A stretch of 64,000 bases of DNA from Shinisaurus crocodilurus (Eukaryota; Chordata; Lepidosauria; Squamata; Shinisauridae), in contig JAHFWL010001296.1 in NCBI GenBank assembly GCA_021292165.1, forward strand, positions 1 through 64,000, written 5' to 3'. Positions 1 through 11,900 of the stretch are shown here, one piece after another (the stretch's first letter is position 1; every line of letters begins with the position of its first letter). Both the position numbers and the translations under genes were made by a program. The notes below the pieces were generated by a model. The model was not told the DNA's origin, did no database searches, and saw nothing but the letters and a program-made list of their open reading frames with translations.

Positions 1-760
1 AAAGCCACAGGTCAATGAAATCTATTTAGGATATATGACAAGATAGCTTAAATTGTCCTGGATGAGTCTTCAGGCTGGAGTCTGAGTCAGTTATGCAAAA
101 TTCATGTTTTCACATTTCATGGGGTTGTATCTCATTTGCAGTGGTGTAAAGTGGAGGAGACCTTGGCCTGTTGGCACCCAAAATGCAGTGTTCAAACTGG
201 GAGAACAGGTAGAATTATCTACTGAAGGGAACTGTGCACAGCTTTAAGTCCTTTTATTTGCATATGATAATTGAATTATTTTAATCTATTTAAGATTGTT
301 TTATCTTCAGGCGAGCAAAGTGGAACTAGCTGTTCATTTAATATTTAAGAAGTTCTTCTCCAAAGTCCCTTTCAGCAGCTCCTTTGGAGTAATAGTGTAG
401 TCTGATTCTGAAAACAGTTCCCAAACGTATGCATTTATTTAAAAAGATTTGTATGTCACCTTTCCACCAAGTGCTTCCAGTAATGACCTCAGCACCAGGA
501 AGGTTCATACAGGGCTAGGTGGCCTTTACGTATCCTAGTAACTACCATTTTGGAACAAGGAAGCAAGTTACTATTGGTCTGCCTAGCTCAAAATTGTCTT
601 CACTGACAATCGCCAGATTTTCTGACAGGAGTCCTCCCACCAGCCCTGTCTGGAGATACGCAGGGATTGACCCTGGGTCCTTAGTTGTGTGCAATTGTAG
701 CAAATATGCTAAATCCCAATTACCCAGTTTGAATCATGCACATTAGGAAGGAGAAAAAGT
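1..760. other. Mostly unique AT-rich DNA; weak SINE-like trace at about 430-760
   Basis: Nothing recognisable up to about 430. From about 600 the text (GGAGTCCTCCCACCAGCCC, then GGGATTGACCCTGGG) resembles a decayed reverse copy of the tRNA-derived SINE seen more clearly at 4480-4665. Confidence 0.3.
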
Positions 761-1454
761 CTGGCAGTGGTCCACAGCTTTATTCTATAGAATATGGAGA
801 CCGGGAGTGTAGCACTGCAAGGCCGCATCTCAAAATGGATTCGAGATCTTATCAATTTATACAGCATCTTCTGAGTATTCCCACGCATGCATCTTGCTAA
901 ACAAAGTTTCTAGCCGTGAAATGGAAAACTACAAAGAGAGAAACATGTGCACTAGGCTCATTACTGGAACAAGAGGTTAGCTAGGCCACGCTGACTTCCC
1001 CAGCCTTCTACTCCCTTGTTCTTCACTAGCTCAAGCAAGGAGATAAGCAAGACAGCAACATTCTTAGTTTCACTCTCTGTCTCATGGTCAGTCTAAACTG
1101 TAGTAAAAGCAATTTCGTTAGTTTAACTCATTAGTTTACTGAATTTTTACCACACAATGTGCTCTGCCCTGAGGTCAATATTGAATTATTACTTGAATTA
1201 TTTCTGAAAACAACTCCTTGTATCTGCTAAGCTCCTTGTATCTGCTAAGTGTTCACAGCAGGGGTTCCCACACCACTCCTACTAGTGGTGAACCCCTGTC
1301 ACAATAAAAATCAACATGCCTCCTCTTGTAATGTAGAATTCTATAAAAAATAACCTGCAGATGTAAAAATCGGCCCTATACGTTATTTTGCATATGCCTT
1401 CCAAAACCTTAGGGTGGCTACTTATTAATCATTGAAAAAGAGAACACTGTTGCA
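761..1454. other. Unannotated intergenic DNA
   Basis: No gene or clear repeat seen. A short inverted motif (GGGGTTC and GAACCCC at about 1261-1298) and a tandem 16-mer (CTCCTTGTATCTGCTA twice, 1215-1247) are the only structures. Confidence 0.3.
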
Positions 1455-1705
1455 TAAAATTGCATATTCTAATTTATATGGTATAGATGCAATTTAGAAA
1501 TAGTTATTATAATTTAAATAGAAATACAGTACAGCTCAACATAGTGTGGAAGACTGTGACCAGGTGACCTGTGTGCTTGCCTGTTCGGTCTGCTGTCCAG
1601 GTGCTAATTGTTGATGGCCAACAGTTCTTCTGGTCCTTTATTTTTAAACTGGAATTGGACAGGTGGACAGCCCTTCAAAGAGAGGGCACCTTCAAATCAA
1701 GAATG
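1455..1705. repeat. Unclassified dispersed repeat, copy 1
   Basis: This segment and 22400-22655 share blocks such as AATAGAAATACAGTACA, GTCTGCTGTCCAGGTGCT and GAATTGGACAG in the same order and spacing. It is therefore a dispersed repeat, not unique DNA. No coding potential. I cannot name the family. Confidence 0.55.
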
Positions 1706-2425
1706 GTCATAGAATCAGAATCATAGAAAAGTAGAGTTGGAAGGGGCCTACAAGGCCATTGAGTCCAACCCACTGCTCAATGCAGGAATCCAGGTCAAAG
1801 CATCCCTGACAGATGGCTGTCCAGATGCACCTTGAATGCCTCCAGAGTGGGAGAGCCCACCACCTCCCTAGGTAGTTGGTTCCATTGTCTTATTGCTCTA
1901 ACAGTCAGGAAATTTTTCCTGATGTTTAGGTGGAATCTGGGTTCCTGTAACTTGAGCCCATTATTCTGTGTCCTGCAAACTGGGATGATCGAGAAGAGAT
2001 CCTGGCCCTACTCTTTGTGACAACCCTTTATGTACTGGAAGAGTGCTATCATATCTCCCCTCAGCCTCCTCTTCTGAAGGCTAAACATGCCCAGTTCTTT
2101 TAGTCTCTCCTCATAGGGCCTTGTTTCCAGTCCCTTTATCATCCTTGTTGCCCTCCTCTGAACCCTCTCCAGTTTGTCTACATCCTTCTTAAAGTGTGGT
2201 GCCCAGAACTGGACGCAGTACTCAAGATGAGGCCTAACCAGTGCTGAGTAGAGGGGAATTATAACTTCACGCGATTTGGAAGCTATACTTCTATTAATGC
2301 AGCCCAAAATAGCATTTGCCTTCATTGCAGCCACATCGCTTCGCTGGCTCATATTCAGCTTGTGATGTACAACAATTCCAAGATCCTTCTCACTTGTAGT
2401 ATTGTTGAGCCAAGTGTCCCCCATT
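1706..2425 (-). repeat. CR1 LINE 3' fragment, minus strand
   Basis: Starts with the reversed CR1 3' end (TCATAGAATCA... GAGTTGGAAGGGGCCTACAAGGCC) and continues into ORF2 C-terminal coding. A minus-strand frame over 2008-2469 contains [36 protein letters not shown] and [22 protein letters not shown]. It is 5'-truncated and frame-broken. Confidence 0.85.
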
Positions 2426-2955
2426 CCAACCCAGCACTCCAGTTCAGAGTAAGTGGGAAATCCTGACATCTCTGCTCCCTCACAGGTAGAAAAGGCTGGA
2501 GGGCATCACAGACAGCCCATGGTTTATCTCTGCTTATCCTCTCTCCTATAGGAAATGATTGTGCCTAAGGGTTGAGAGGAAGGGGGGCAGGAACAATTAG
2601 CCAAGAAATGGGAGGGAAGGTAGGTAAATAAGGAGAGACAAACAAAGGACTGAGAAAGGCAGCCAGCTGTTCTTGCTTCCCTGTGTGTTTGACTTGCCTG
2701 CCTATCTCCAAGAGAGCTTCAGTCTGTTCTTTCATGGGGCTACTTTTGGCATGATAAATGTTACATGTAGCCATTTTCTGTCAATGGGGCAAGTCACATG
2801 AGGTAGGCCTTTCTCCTTCTGATCCTTTTTTTTTTTCTTTTCTTTAGCAATCCTAGGATTTCTAGTGGCATCCAGAATTATATCTGGACTATCTTCGACA
2901 GTGATATCCTGGTCACAGTGATCCATACACCTGTAACCTCAAGTTTGGGCTACCG
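2426..2955. other. Unannotated intergenic DNA
   Basis: No gene, RNA or recognisable element seen. A T-rich tract lies at about 2827-2845. Confidence 0.3.
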
Positions 2956-3780
2956 CAGGTTTTTTGTTTATTGAATATTAATATCGGGCACAAGTGGCCC
3001 TGGTGATAAAGTGTGTCTATTATCAGCTTTGGCTGGTTCAAGAGCTATGACCATTCCTGGATAGGGATAGTCTGGCCACAGTGAGCCATGCACTGGTAAC
3101 CTCAAGACGCAATGTGCTTTAATGTGGGGCTGCCTTTGAGATTGGTTCAGAAGCTGCAGCTAGTGCAGAATGCGGTGGCTAGATTGCTCAGTGGAAGCAA
3201 GTGCGGTGGCTAGATTGCTCAGTGGAAGCAAGTGGAGCTTCCTGCCATGCACATACAACTCCTGTGCTGAAAGCACTGCACTGGCTACAATTAGCTACCA
3301 ATTGTTCAAGGTGTTACTGATAGATTATTAGGCCTTAAACAGCTCAGGACCAGGTTATCTGAGAGACTGCCTTCTCCTGTATAGGCTTCCTGGGTCTTTA
3401 CATTTTGAGGGGAGGGCTTGCTTACCATACCACAGTCCGCTGATGTTGGTCATAGCACACTGTAGGGCCTTCTCCATTGTGGTGTCCACCATGTGGAATG
3501 CTCTCCCCATCGGGATCAGGCAGGTTCCTAGTGTGTGGACTGTTTCTACCAAAAACTAAAATATGTGTTTGCCTGCATGTTTTCCTGACCTCTAGCATTG
3601 CTAGCTACCCTTGGTTATTTTAATGAGATATTGTATTGTTTTATTACTCTTTTATTGATTGGTTTTTATTGTATTTCATTATTATTTTGCTTTGTGGATT
3701 GCTTTGGGATTTATTTATTTATTTTTAGAATGAAAAGCGGTATTAAAAAATGTATGAAAATAAAGTATCTTTGCTGGGAA
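2956..3780 (+). repeat. L2-like LINE 3' fragment
   Basis: Matches the better copy at 39680-40090 and its tail at 43431-43560. Translation around 3150-3330 resembles the L2 C-terminal block (QKLQLVQNAVARLLSG, then PVLKALHWLQL). The tail (TTATTTTAATGAGATATTG, later GCGGTATTAAAAAA) is the LINE 3' end. It carries an internal tandem duplication of about 31 bp (GTGCGGTGGCTAGATTGCTC twice, about 3170-3230). Confidence 0.7.
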
Positions 3781-3834
3781 TAATATGGAGGACTGTTGAA
3801 TCAAAGGTGCCTGTGATGAACTAGGTTGACTTCC

Positions 3835-3965
3835 CCAACCTGAGTGCAGCATCCAGATATTTTGGATGACAACTTCCAGCAGCTCCAGCCAGCATGGCTA
3901 ATGGTCAGGGATGAGGGGAGTTGGTAGGCCAAACATTTGGAGGGACCCAGGTTGGGGAAGGCTGA
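3835..3965. mobile_element. Short MITE-like element
   Basis: Ends are imperfect inverted repeats (CTTCCCCAACCTG left; CAGGTTGGGGAAG right). The interior (TTTTGGATGACAACTTCCAGCAG) resembles 21100-21230 and 39345-39425. Confidence 0.55.
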
Positions 3966-4319
3966 AAGAAAGGAAGTCAGTGAGTGGGGCTTTGCCAGGA
4001 AATTGGGGTGGGGGAGAGAAACTGAGGCTTAGTCGTGCACTGCTGGCCTACTCAGTAGGAGTACATCTCACAGTATGAAAGCGGCCATGTCCATCAATGT
4101 GATGAAGAGAAACAGACAGTAGAGTTAGTGGATGAAGTTGACTTGGCCCATAACAAGAGAAGGTGTCCTATATCCTTCTCAATCTGTCTAATTAGACCTG
4201 ACCCCAGAGCATAAAGGGAAACCTGAACTTGCTTTTTCTCAGAGTATGGTAACTTCAGTCAGAGGTAAGGTTCAGTGGGAATCTTCTATTGAACAGAGAA
4301 TGGATGGCCCTTGGAGCAA

Positions 4320-4445
4320 ATAGCAGTTTATGTATTTTATTGCATTATATCCTGTCTCTTTGCCTCCAAGGAACCCAAGGCAGCTTATATGATCCTCTGC
4401 TCTCCATTTTATCCTCACAACAACCCTGTGAGGTTGGTTTGTCTG
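4320..4445 (-). repeat. Partial SINE 3' end, minus strand
   Basis: Carries the reversed squamate SINE 3' block: CCAAGGAACCCAAGGCAGCT, then CCATTTTATCCTCACAACAA and CCCTGTGAGGT. The tRNA-like head is absent. Confidence 0.65.
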
Positions 4446-4479
4446 ACATTCAGTGAATGGTGCTCTCTGTCCTGAAGGC

Positions 4480-4760
4480 TCTGGGTATACCAGGAATCAG
4501 ACCATTGGTCCATCTAGTTCAGTTTACTGACTAGGAACACCTCTCCAGGGTTTCAGGCAGGAGTTTTTCCTAGTCCTACCTGGAGATGATGGGGGATTGA
4601 ACCTGGGACCTTTGACAAAGAAAGCACATGGTTTACCACTGAGCTATGGCATTTCCTTCACATTGGCATACAATGACACTCACTACTCAAGCAATATATG
4701 GCAGTGGTAAACCACATGTTTTGTATGCTGAAGGTCCCAGGCTCAATTTTAAGATGATCC
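4480..4760 (-). repeat. tRNA-derived SINE, minus strand, plus a fragment
   Basis: Read on the minus strand, an A-box-like TAGCTCAGTGGTAAACC and a B-box GGTTCAATCCC (4590-4600) lie at the 5' end, followed by a body ending in CTAGATGGACCAATGGTCTG. A short forward fragment (GCAGTGGTAAACCACATG, then GGTCCCAGGCTCAATTT) follows at about 4700-4755. Confidence 0.6.
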
Positions 4761-4941
4761 ATCACTAACATCTTGCCTTTGTTCAAAACACAAACACTAA
4801 TGCAAACCCATGACCCAGATGCCACCTTTGGAGCAGTGGAATCCCTGAGGACTTGCCTCTGAAGGTGATACTTTCCCCATCCTTCTACAGCACTTCAGCA
4901 GGCAAAAGAAGGGAAGCGAAGGAGCTCAGACCCCATTAGAG

Positions 4942-5077
4942 CAGAGGTGGGCAATTTGTGGTCCTCCAGATGCCTTGGCCTACAAGTTCCATCAGCCCTA
5001 GCCAGCATAGCCAATGGTGAGGGATCATGAGAAATGTATGCCAAAACGTCTGGAGAGCCACAAGTTGCCCACCCCTG
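4942..5077. mobile_element. hAT-type MITE, 136 bp
   Basis: Left end CAGAGGTGGGCAATTTGTGG; right end GCCACAAGTTGCCCACCCCTG. Flanked by the 8-bp duplication CATTAGAG (4934-4941) and CATTAGTG (5078-5085), one mismatch. The CAGRGGTGGGCAA terminus and 8-bp TSD are typical of hAT. Confidence 0.8.
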
Positions 5078-5329
5078 CATTAGTGTATCTGTCAACCATC
5101 AAAGAAAGATTCCTGCAGGGAAGATGTTGAGGTACGTGTGCAGTGACCTGGGGAATTAGGACCCATGAACCTCCACATGGCACTGGTTCACTCAACAGCA
5201 TCTTCCAAGGCTCTGAGGAAAGCAGTGCACATGCAGTAAGAACTTCCTATGTTCCAGTGGCGGAGCCCTGATGTGTAATGGCTAGTAAATGGCTAGATTT
5301 TTATTTTATGCATGTATGTATTGCCTTGG

Positions 5330-5620
5330 TGTGGCTTGGCTGTGTCCAGGGCCCCCTGGAGTCCCTCCTCTTCACCACTGCAACCTGCTTGCTCTCCTGC
5401 TGCCTCTCACTCTGGCCCAGGCAGTGGAGATGGTCAGAAGGAGCGGCAGCAGGTGCCAGCGTCTACTTGCCCACTGGCTCCCTGCCTGTCAAGCAAGCCA
5501 AGTGAGAAAGAGGCAGAGGAGCAACAGCCGCTGGTGACAGCGTGGCGAGAAGGTAGACTCACTGAGGGAGGGGGGCCATTGCAGGTGCCTTGCCCGAGGG
5601 CCCTCAAAAGCCTGGAGCCG
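5330..5620 (+). repeat. Unclassified dispersed repeat; empty-site copy of the 30922 hAT target
   Basis: Closely resembles 31838-32115 in order and wording (CTCCTCTTCACCACTGCAACCTGC, CTGCCTCTCACTCTGG, GACTCACTGAGGGAGGGGG). It abuts the GPR27 CpG island. Several overlapping short ORFs occur, none convincing. Confidence 0.55.
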
Positions 5621-7500
5621 GCGGCCCGGCCGCCCGAGTCCTTTGGAGCAATTTGCTCAGCGAGTGCAGAGCTGTACTACTTGCTGTGCTCTGTGGTCTG
5701 ATCTACCCGGAGGCCCACGGGTGGATGGAGCGAGTTGAACTCCTAGATTGAGGAGTGTCCATCGTTGCCCTCCCTCCCGCTACTACGATTTTATTCATTT
5801 ATTTTTGCAAACAGGCTCTGATGCTGAGGCTCGAATGCCCATGTGAACACGCTTGTTCGCCCTTAACAGAGAGAAATCCACAGAGAGAAAGAGAAGCAGC
5901 AGCTGCCGTTGCCTGAAGATCGTCTCTTTCCCACCATCCCCCCTTCTTTTGCGCAGGCTCAGCCTCCCCCCCCCCCCCGCAAACTTCTCTCCGGAGAAGC
6001 ATCCCCGCCGGAAGTGCAGCCGTAGCCAATAACACCAGGTATTTCTTCCACGGAATCCTGCACCGTTGGTCCCTCCAGGAGCCATCGCGGCGCCCTCGCC
6101 CTTCCCCAGGTGCCGCTGGAAAGACCTACGGCGATGGGGGGGAGGAGGAGGAGGAGGAAGTGGAGGAGGGAAGCCCGGCATTCCCTGCGAAAATCCTGCT
6201 GTAGGAGACGGTAGAGAGCGAGCAGAAGGTAGCAGACAATAGGAAGGGGGCGGCGGGCGAGGAAAGGCATCGGCGATGTTGAAGGGGCGGCGGCGGCGGC
6301 GGCGGCGGCAGCAGCGCGCCCCTGGCCGGCGAAGCGAGATGCTCGGCAGCCCCTCCCCGGCTGCCCGCGCCCTCCGCGGCTCTCTTCTTGCATCCCCCCT
6401 GGGAGCCTTTTAAAGTTTGATGATGGCCGCGCCCTGACGAGCCTGCCCAAGAGCCTGGCGCGACCGGGAGGGAAAGCCCGCCGGCGGCGAGGCGGAGGTG
6501 GCTCGGCTCGGCTGAGCGCAGCATGCCGGAATGGGGGCGCCGGGCGCACGCACAGCCTGAGCTCGCCGCGGCTCTGCGGGAGGAAGACGACGGCGCCGCC
6601 GGTCGGGCGCGAGGCGAGACCCGGGAGGGGAGGGGAGGGGAGGGAGAGAGCGCGGGCGAGCGGGCGGGGCGGCGGAGCTCGCCCTCCAGCGCGCCGAGAA
6701 GCGAGCGGGCTCTGCCGGGTGGCGTGGATGCCGGCGGAGTGGGCTCCAGCGACGGCGCCTGCCTGCCTGCCTTCTAGGCGAGAGCACCGTGTGGCGGTCA
6801 CAGCAGGCAGGGCGAGGAGACGGTGGTAGCTGCTGAGGGAGAAGCCCGGTCTCCTCCTCCTCCTCCTCCTCCTCCTCCTCTCTCTCTCGGCGGTGTTCGT
6901 GCACGAGTGTCGGGGAGCAGGTGGGCAACCATCCTCAGCCTCGCTAGATGGCGAACGCCAGCGAGCTGGCAAGTAGCAGCAGCAGCAGCAGCAGCCCCCA
7001 CCTGCCAGCCCCCGGCGGCCTGCTCAGCGCCTCTGGCCTCAAGCTCACCACGTTGGGCTTGATCCTCTGCCTCAGCCTGGCTGGCAATGTGCTCTTCGCC
7101 TGGCTCATCCTCAAGGACCGTCACCTGCACCGGGCCCCCTACTACCTGCTGCTGGACCTGTGCCTGGCCGATGGCCTGCGCTCCCTGGCCTGCTTTCCCT
7201 TCGTCATGCTCTCGGTGCACAGCGGGGCCGGTGCCTGGCCGCACAGCCCGCTCAGCTGCAAGGTGCTGGCCTTCCTGGCTGTGCTCTTCTGCTTCCACGC
7301 CGCCTTCCTGCTCTTCTGCGTGGGCGTGACGCGCTACATGGCCATTGCCCATCACCGCTTCTACGCCAAGCGCATGACGGGCTGGACCTGCCTGGCCGTG
7401 GTGTGCATGGTGTGGACCCTCTCCATGGCCATGGCCTTCCCGCCCGTCTTTGACGTGGGCACCTACAAGTTCATCCGGGAGGAGGAGCAGTGCACCTTCG
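5570..7500. promoter_or_regulatory. CpG island spanning GPR27 promoter, 5'UTR and 5' half of CDS
   Basis: From about 5570 the sequence turns abruptly GC- and CpG-rich and stays so into the GPR27 coding region. It contains a GGC run (about 6286-6308), GGA runs near 6140-6165, GGGGA repeats near 6630-6650 and a long CCT run (about 6853-6880) just before the start codon. No TATA box stands out, which fits a CpG-type promoter. In human, EIF4E3 is transcribed divergently from this neighbourhood, so a bidirectional promoter is possible. I could not find an EIF4E3 coding exon on the minus strand here. Long minus-strand ORFs in this block are low-complexity Arg/Pro/Ala translations of the GC-rich DNA. 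Confidence 0.75.
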
Positions 7501-8108
7501 AGCACCGTTACGTCAAGGCCAATGACACGCTGGGCTTCATGCTCATGCTGGCCACCGTCATCGCGGCCACCCATTTGGTTTACGTCAAGCTCCTCTTCTT
7601 CATTCACAGCCACCGCAAGATGAAGCCGGCGCAGTTGGTGCCAGCCATTAGCCAGAACTGGACCTTCCATGGGCCTGGGGCCACTGGCCAGGCTGCGGCT
7701 AACTGGACTGCTGGTTTTGGCCGAGGGCCCACCCCTCCTACCTTGGTGGGCATCAGACAGAACGCGACCCACAGCCAGATCAAGAGGCTGCTGGTCCTGG
7801 AGGAGTTCAAGACAGAGAAGCGGATCTGCAAGATGTTCTACATGATCACCCTGCTCTTCTTGCTTCTCTGGTCCCCCTACATTGTGGCCTGTTACTTGCG
7901 TGTCTTCATCAAGGCCAGCACTATCCCCCAGGTCTACCTGACCACCTCTGTCTGGATGACCTTTGCCCAGGCAAGCGTCAACCCCATCCTGTGCTTCATT
8001 TTCAACAAGGAGCTCAGAGTCTGCTTCCGAGCTCGCTTTCTCTGCTGCCAAAGCATACAGAATACCCAAGGCACCATTCTGTGTGACCTGAAGAATTTTG
8101 GGATGTAG
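6948..8108 (+). CDS. GPR27: GPR27 (SREB1), orphan class A GPCR, intronless
   Basis: The 386-residue single-exon ORF is a complete rhodopsin-family receptor. The start is fixed by an in-frame TAG immediately upstream (6945-6947). Features seen: N-glycosylation site Asn3 (NAS); a run of eight Ser at 9-16; TM1 about 31-55 with the GN motif (SLAGNVLF); TM2 with LCLADGL; Cys104 and Cys182 as the likely TM3/ECL2 disulfide; TRY instead of DRY at 128-130; TM6 with LLWSPY about 306-311; and NPILCF instead of NPxxY at 345-350. Intracellular loop 3 carries the SREB hallmark NWTFHGPGATGQAAANW (about 237-253). The C-terminus (CCQSIQNTQGTILCDLKNFGM pattern, 366-386) matches GPR27 rather than GPR85 or GPR173. 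Known family: GPR27, GPR85 and GPR173 are highly conserved, brain-enriched orphan plasma-membrane receptors. The length is close to human GPR27 (375). The Ser run is encoded by an AGC repeat and may be length-polymorphic. PROK2 lies to the right on the opposite strand, as in human. Confidence 0.96.
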   Translation: MANASELASSSSSSSSPHLPAPGGLLSASGLKLTTLGLILCLSLAGNVLFAWLILKDRHLHRAPYYLLLDLCLADGLRSLACFPFVMLSVHSGAGAWPHSPLSCKVLAFLAVLFCFHAAFLLFCVGVTRYMAIAHHRFYAKRMTGWTCLAVVCMVWTLSMAMAFPPVFDVGTYKFIREEEQCTFEHRYVKANDTLGFMLMLATVIAATHLVYVKLLFFIHSHRKMKPAQLVPAISQNWTFHGPGATGQAAANWTAGFGRGPTPPTLVGIRQNATHSQIKRLLVLEEFKTEKRICKMFYMITLLFLLLWSPYIVACYLRVFIKASTIPQVYLTTSVWMTFAQASVNPILCFIFNKELRVCFRARFLCCQSIQNTQGTILCDLKNFGM

Positions 8109-8975
8109 TTTTATCTTCCTATTTACACAAACAAATTAATAATCTCTACGCTTTTTTTTTTTTTTTAGCATATGCACTTGAAGGAGACACCTTGATATCT
8201 CCCCCACCCTTAGGTTCTAAGAGGGCATTTATTTATGTATGTGAGAGGGGACATTTTGTGCGTGGGTGGGGTGGGTGGGTAATAACACATGGTTCCAAAT
8301 TTCTTGGCTGCTTCGAGCATTTCTACAAACAATTCTGACATGGATAAAAAGGCCATAATTTTGTGTTAGGTTTTTTGTTCTTTTTAAAAACCCTACCAGT
8401 TTTGATAAAAGCTAAGCAATTTTATTCCTGATATAAGATTTGATAAAAGGCCAAGGTGAAATTTTATACTGAAGTTATTTTTGATGACCTCAAAATATTG
8501 TATTACAGTGTTTGTTTTTAAAGGGTAACCAAGAAAGAGAAACTGTACTGTGTTTAGAAGTCAGTTCTTGGTGGGGAGCTTTGGGGTTAATTTTATTTTA
8601 GTACATAAAGCAGCAACGTTCTAACTTTGCCTGACATAGAAATGGGATGCAATCCTAACCTACATCCTAATCGTACTCAAGTTATTAGGTCATTTCCTAT
8701 TGACCTAAAGAGAATTACCGGTAGGTTCACTTGCTGTAACGTAGAACTAAGTTACATTTTCTTGTTGCACTGTTCCTTTGTTAGTATCTTGGACCCCTTT
8801 GAAAAATGATAATTTTAAAAGCAGAATGATCACATACCAACTTCAAAAACTGTCAGTATCAGGTTTTTAAATTACACTGACTTTCATACTTTACTGGCTT
8901 TATAAGATGTTATCTACAAACTGGATAATACTTGTACATTTTGACTGTTTTAATAAAACACTGTTCAATTTTCGT
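8109..8975 (+). other. GPR27: GPR27 3'UTR (inferred)
   Basis: AT-rich sequence follows the GPR27 stop. It has a T run at 8153-8166 and no recognisable repeat. It ends about 20 nt past the AATAAA at 8952-8957. The extent is inferred from that signal only. Confidence 0.55.
8952..8957 (+). terminator. Candidate GPR27 polyadenylation signal AATAAA
   Basis: This canonical hexamer lies 844 nt after the GPR27 stop and is followed by a T/G-containing stretch. I noticed no earlier AATAAA in the 3'UTR. Confidence 0.55.
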
Positions 8976-11900
8976 ACATGAAATGGCTTTAGACTGGCTG
9001 GGTTATGCTTTTGTTATCTGCTATTGCCTCTGTTAAAGTGTGGCTTGCCTACAGTATAGTATGAGCAGAACAACAGAATTCTCATTTGCTCTTAGATTCT
9101 GGCCTCAATCCAGAGGCTGTGTACTTACTTGGGAGTAGGCCCCATTTAACACAATAGGACCTACATCTGAGTAAGCATATCCAGGATTGGGCTGTTACAT
9201 ATCATAAAAAACTGTGTGTTTCTAAAAGGTATCTGTGCAGTTCATGGTATATCTAAGGGCATAAATAGAACAACTAACCACACACATCTGCTAAAATTAA
9301 TTTCTATTTAAAAATGGCTCTTCGTCTGTTAATGTCAGAAGAGTCTCTAGATAATTTTGGATCACTAATTTTAGTAGACAAAGCAGTTCCTGCACATAAT
9401 TGCATAGCCGCTTATCTGCCTTGCCCTGTTATATCAGAGATCATTTTTAAATTTTTAATGTCCTGGGATTTTTTTTTTAAAAAACCCTGCAGATTATGCA
9501 GTGAAAAGTTTCTAAGAATAAAACTGAGCTAACAGTTGTTACTTTAACTACTTTTGCTGAGTTCACTTTTGGAAATACAGAAGTAGAGTGCATCTCTCAG
9601 ATTTGGTTTTTAAAAGCAACAACGAGGAGGTTAGTGCTATAGTAGATGTTAATGTTTCTCCTATCTGAATCTCTCAAGAACAGAGATGCAAAAATTTCTG
9701 TAAATGTTGCAGTCATGGTAAAAAAAATATGTTTTGTGGTAGGGGGCGAAATTGAAATAAATGCACTATTTACTTTCTTCTCAAACGTAAATTGACTTTA
9801 CTGCTTAAAGAATATAAATATATATTCTTCCATTCACAGAACTATGCCTTCCATTCACGTAAGGGATTCCGATCCAGTGGAGGTGCCCATTGGCAGAAGA
9901 GGGAGGGAAGGTGACTTTTGCTGATTTCCGTTTAAAGCCTTCAGCACCATCTTTCATGCTGTTCTGGAGAGTACCCCAACAATCCAGCGCAGATTTTAGA
10001 GGGTGCAGTGGGAAAGCAAAACTGGTGAAAATTGTCTCCTCCCTTTTGCCAGCACAAGTATCCAGTGAGCTGAGTTCATTCAGGGGAAGTTTGCATCCAA
10101 GTCATTGTGTGTAAATCAGCCCATGAAATTGTATTGTTTGGTATATTTGGGCAAGTATAAATGCTTTTGCTTTATGATCACAACAATTTCAAATATGTCC
10201 CATGATAGAGATGAAGCTGCAAGCTGCTGTATGCATGGTAGCTGCTCTGCAGCCTGTTCCTGTGTGGGTTTACTGGAAGTTAGTCCAATGTGTCCAGTGG
10301 CACTTACGGTATGCTCCAGGTAAGTGGGTGAAAGATTGCACCCTAGGTATACTGTAGTTCAGCTAGTTTGGAAAACTGGCAAAAAATAAAATGTGAAAAA
10401 GAAACAAAAATAGTCCAATAGTTTGAAACAGAGACAGTATCAGTAAGATTTTTCAAAATAATATGCATAGAAAGATGAGTGGCCACGGAGGAATGAAATA
10501 TATTTCCGAAATGCATTCGGCTTATTAAAGCTTTTTCTGGCACTTGAGAACATCTTCTCTCCTGTTTTTTTGACACAATTCATGCCTTTCCCCCTTGTTG
10601 TAGTTGTGTGTGATTTTTAAAGAAACAACACTGTAGAAACAAAAGTAAGTTTTATTATCTGGGCTTAGAAACCATATGTAGACCTCAACAATGTTATGCA
10701 GAAGAGGAAGAAGATCCATATTATTTGAAGAAAAACCTCAGAAAATAAATATCCCTGTATTGTAATTAAGGAGCAGCAATACGATTGGATATTTAGTTAC
10801 ACCTTATTAGTGGTGCAATTAGATAATGTTGGACCTTGGACTTAGTGGGCTTACAGGGGGCCCCTTAGTTGGTCATATATTACTTCAGTTATAAAGCACA
10901 CATATACTTGGGAATAAGAACCATTTTGGTGTAGAAAAGGATAATATATTTTAAAAGTAAAAGTAATAAAATGAACATCTGTGACCATGTGCACGCCTGG
11001 TTAACAACCCCCTGACTATAAAATGTTTTTAAAAATAGAAGAAAGGATACTGTGCAAGCAGTGTCAGCCCCCGCATGGCCAAGTTGTCGCGGATGCGGGG
11101 CCTGTTTGCCACTGCCCCTATCACCTTTGACCCTCTGGATGGTTATTTTTGCCCCCCCCCCCGGGGCTGTGGTGACCTGGACTAGCACTACCTGCACCAC
11201 TACACCTTACAATGATATTGATAGCATAATATAGATGAATGCAATGTCATTTCATCATTATTATGCACGGCCAGTTATGTAGTGACTTTAAATAGACAAA
11301 ATTGCTGATCCTTATTATATATCTTATGTGTTAGATTTATATCACACTGTCCCAGTAAATACTATATCCTTGAAAATAATAGTGTAACTCAAGCATATTT
11401 ATCTAATTGGAACTGGTCAGCATCCACAAGTTTTGGATGACCCCTGTAGCCAGCCAAAATGTGTTCTCACCGCAGCCCCATCCCTAGGAAGAGGAGTCAG
11501 GGTCTTCTGATGTCACACTGAGTTTAAGGCCCAGGGCGGCTTTGTGAGGATAAGCTCCAAGCTCCCTGAGGAAAAGGATGGCAGCTTTTCCAGAAAGACG
11601 CAAGATGTCTCAAAGCAGCAGGAAGTCTCACTGCTTTCTGATTGTCTCCAAACTCAGAACTTTCTGAATGCATGATTCACAGGAATCACAGCACACAGTA
11701 ATTCACCCTCACTGAATCCCCAGCTGCAGTTGTTCCAGGCACAATGGCCCTGCAGGAACAGAAAGACTGGCGAGGCCATTTCTCACTTGTTGCTTCCTTG
11801 CTCAGGAAGTGCTGCGACTTTCTAAGCAGCATCTCTGTTCATCTGGTGTCTAGCACGGGAGGCTTTGCCTAATTATTTACCTCAGCTGATTCCCCAATGA

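Noticed and set aside
5959..6972. 337-codon minus-strand ORF upstream of GPR27, considered as EIF4E3 exon 1
   Set aside because: The translation is Arg/Pro/Ala low complexity from GGC and CCT runs. No eIF4E-family block such as a WTFW motif is present.
6798..8069. 423-codon ORF on the minus strand across GPR27
   Set aside because: It is the antisense shadow of the GC-rich GPR27 CDS; it is low-complexity (His/Glu/Gly/Gln) and lacks any family motif.
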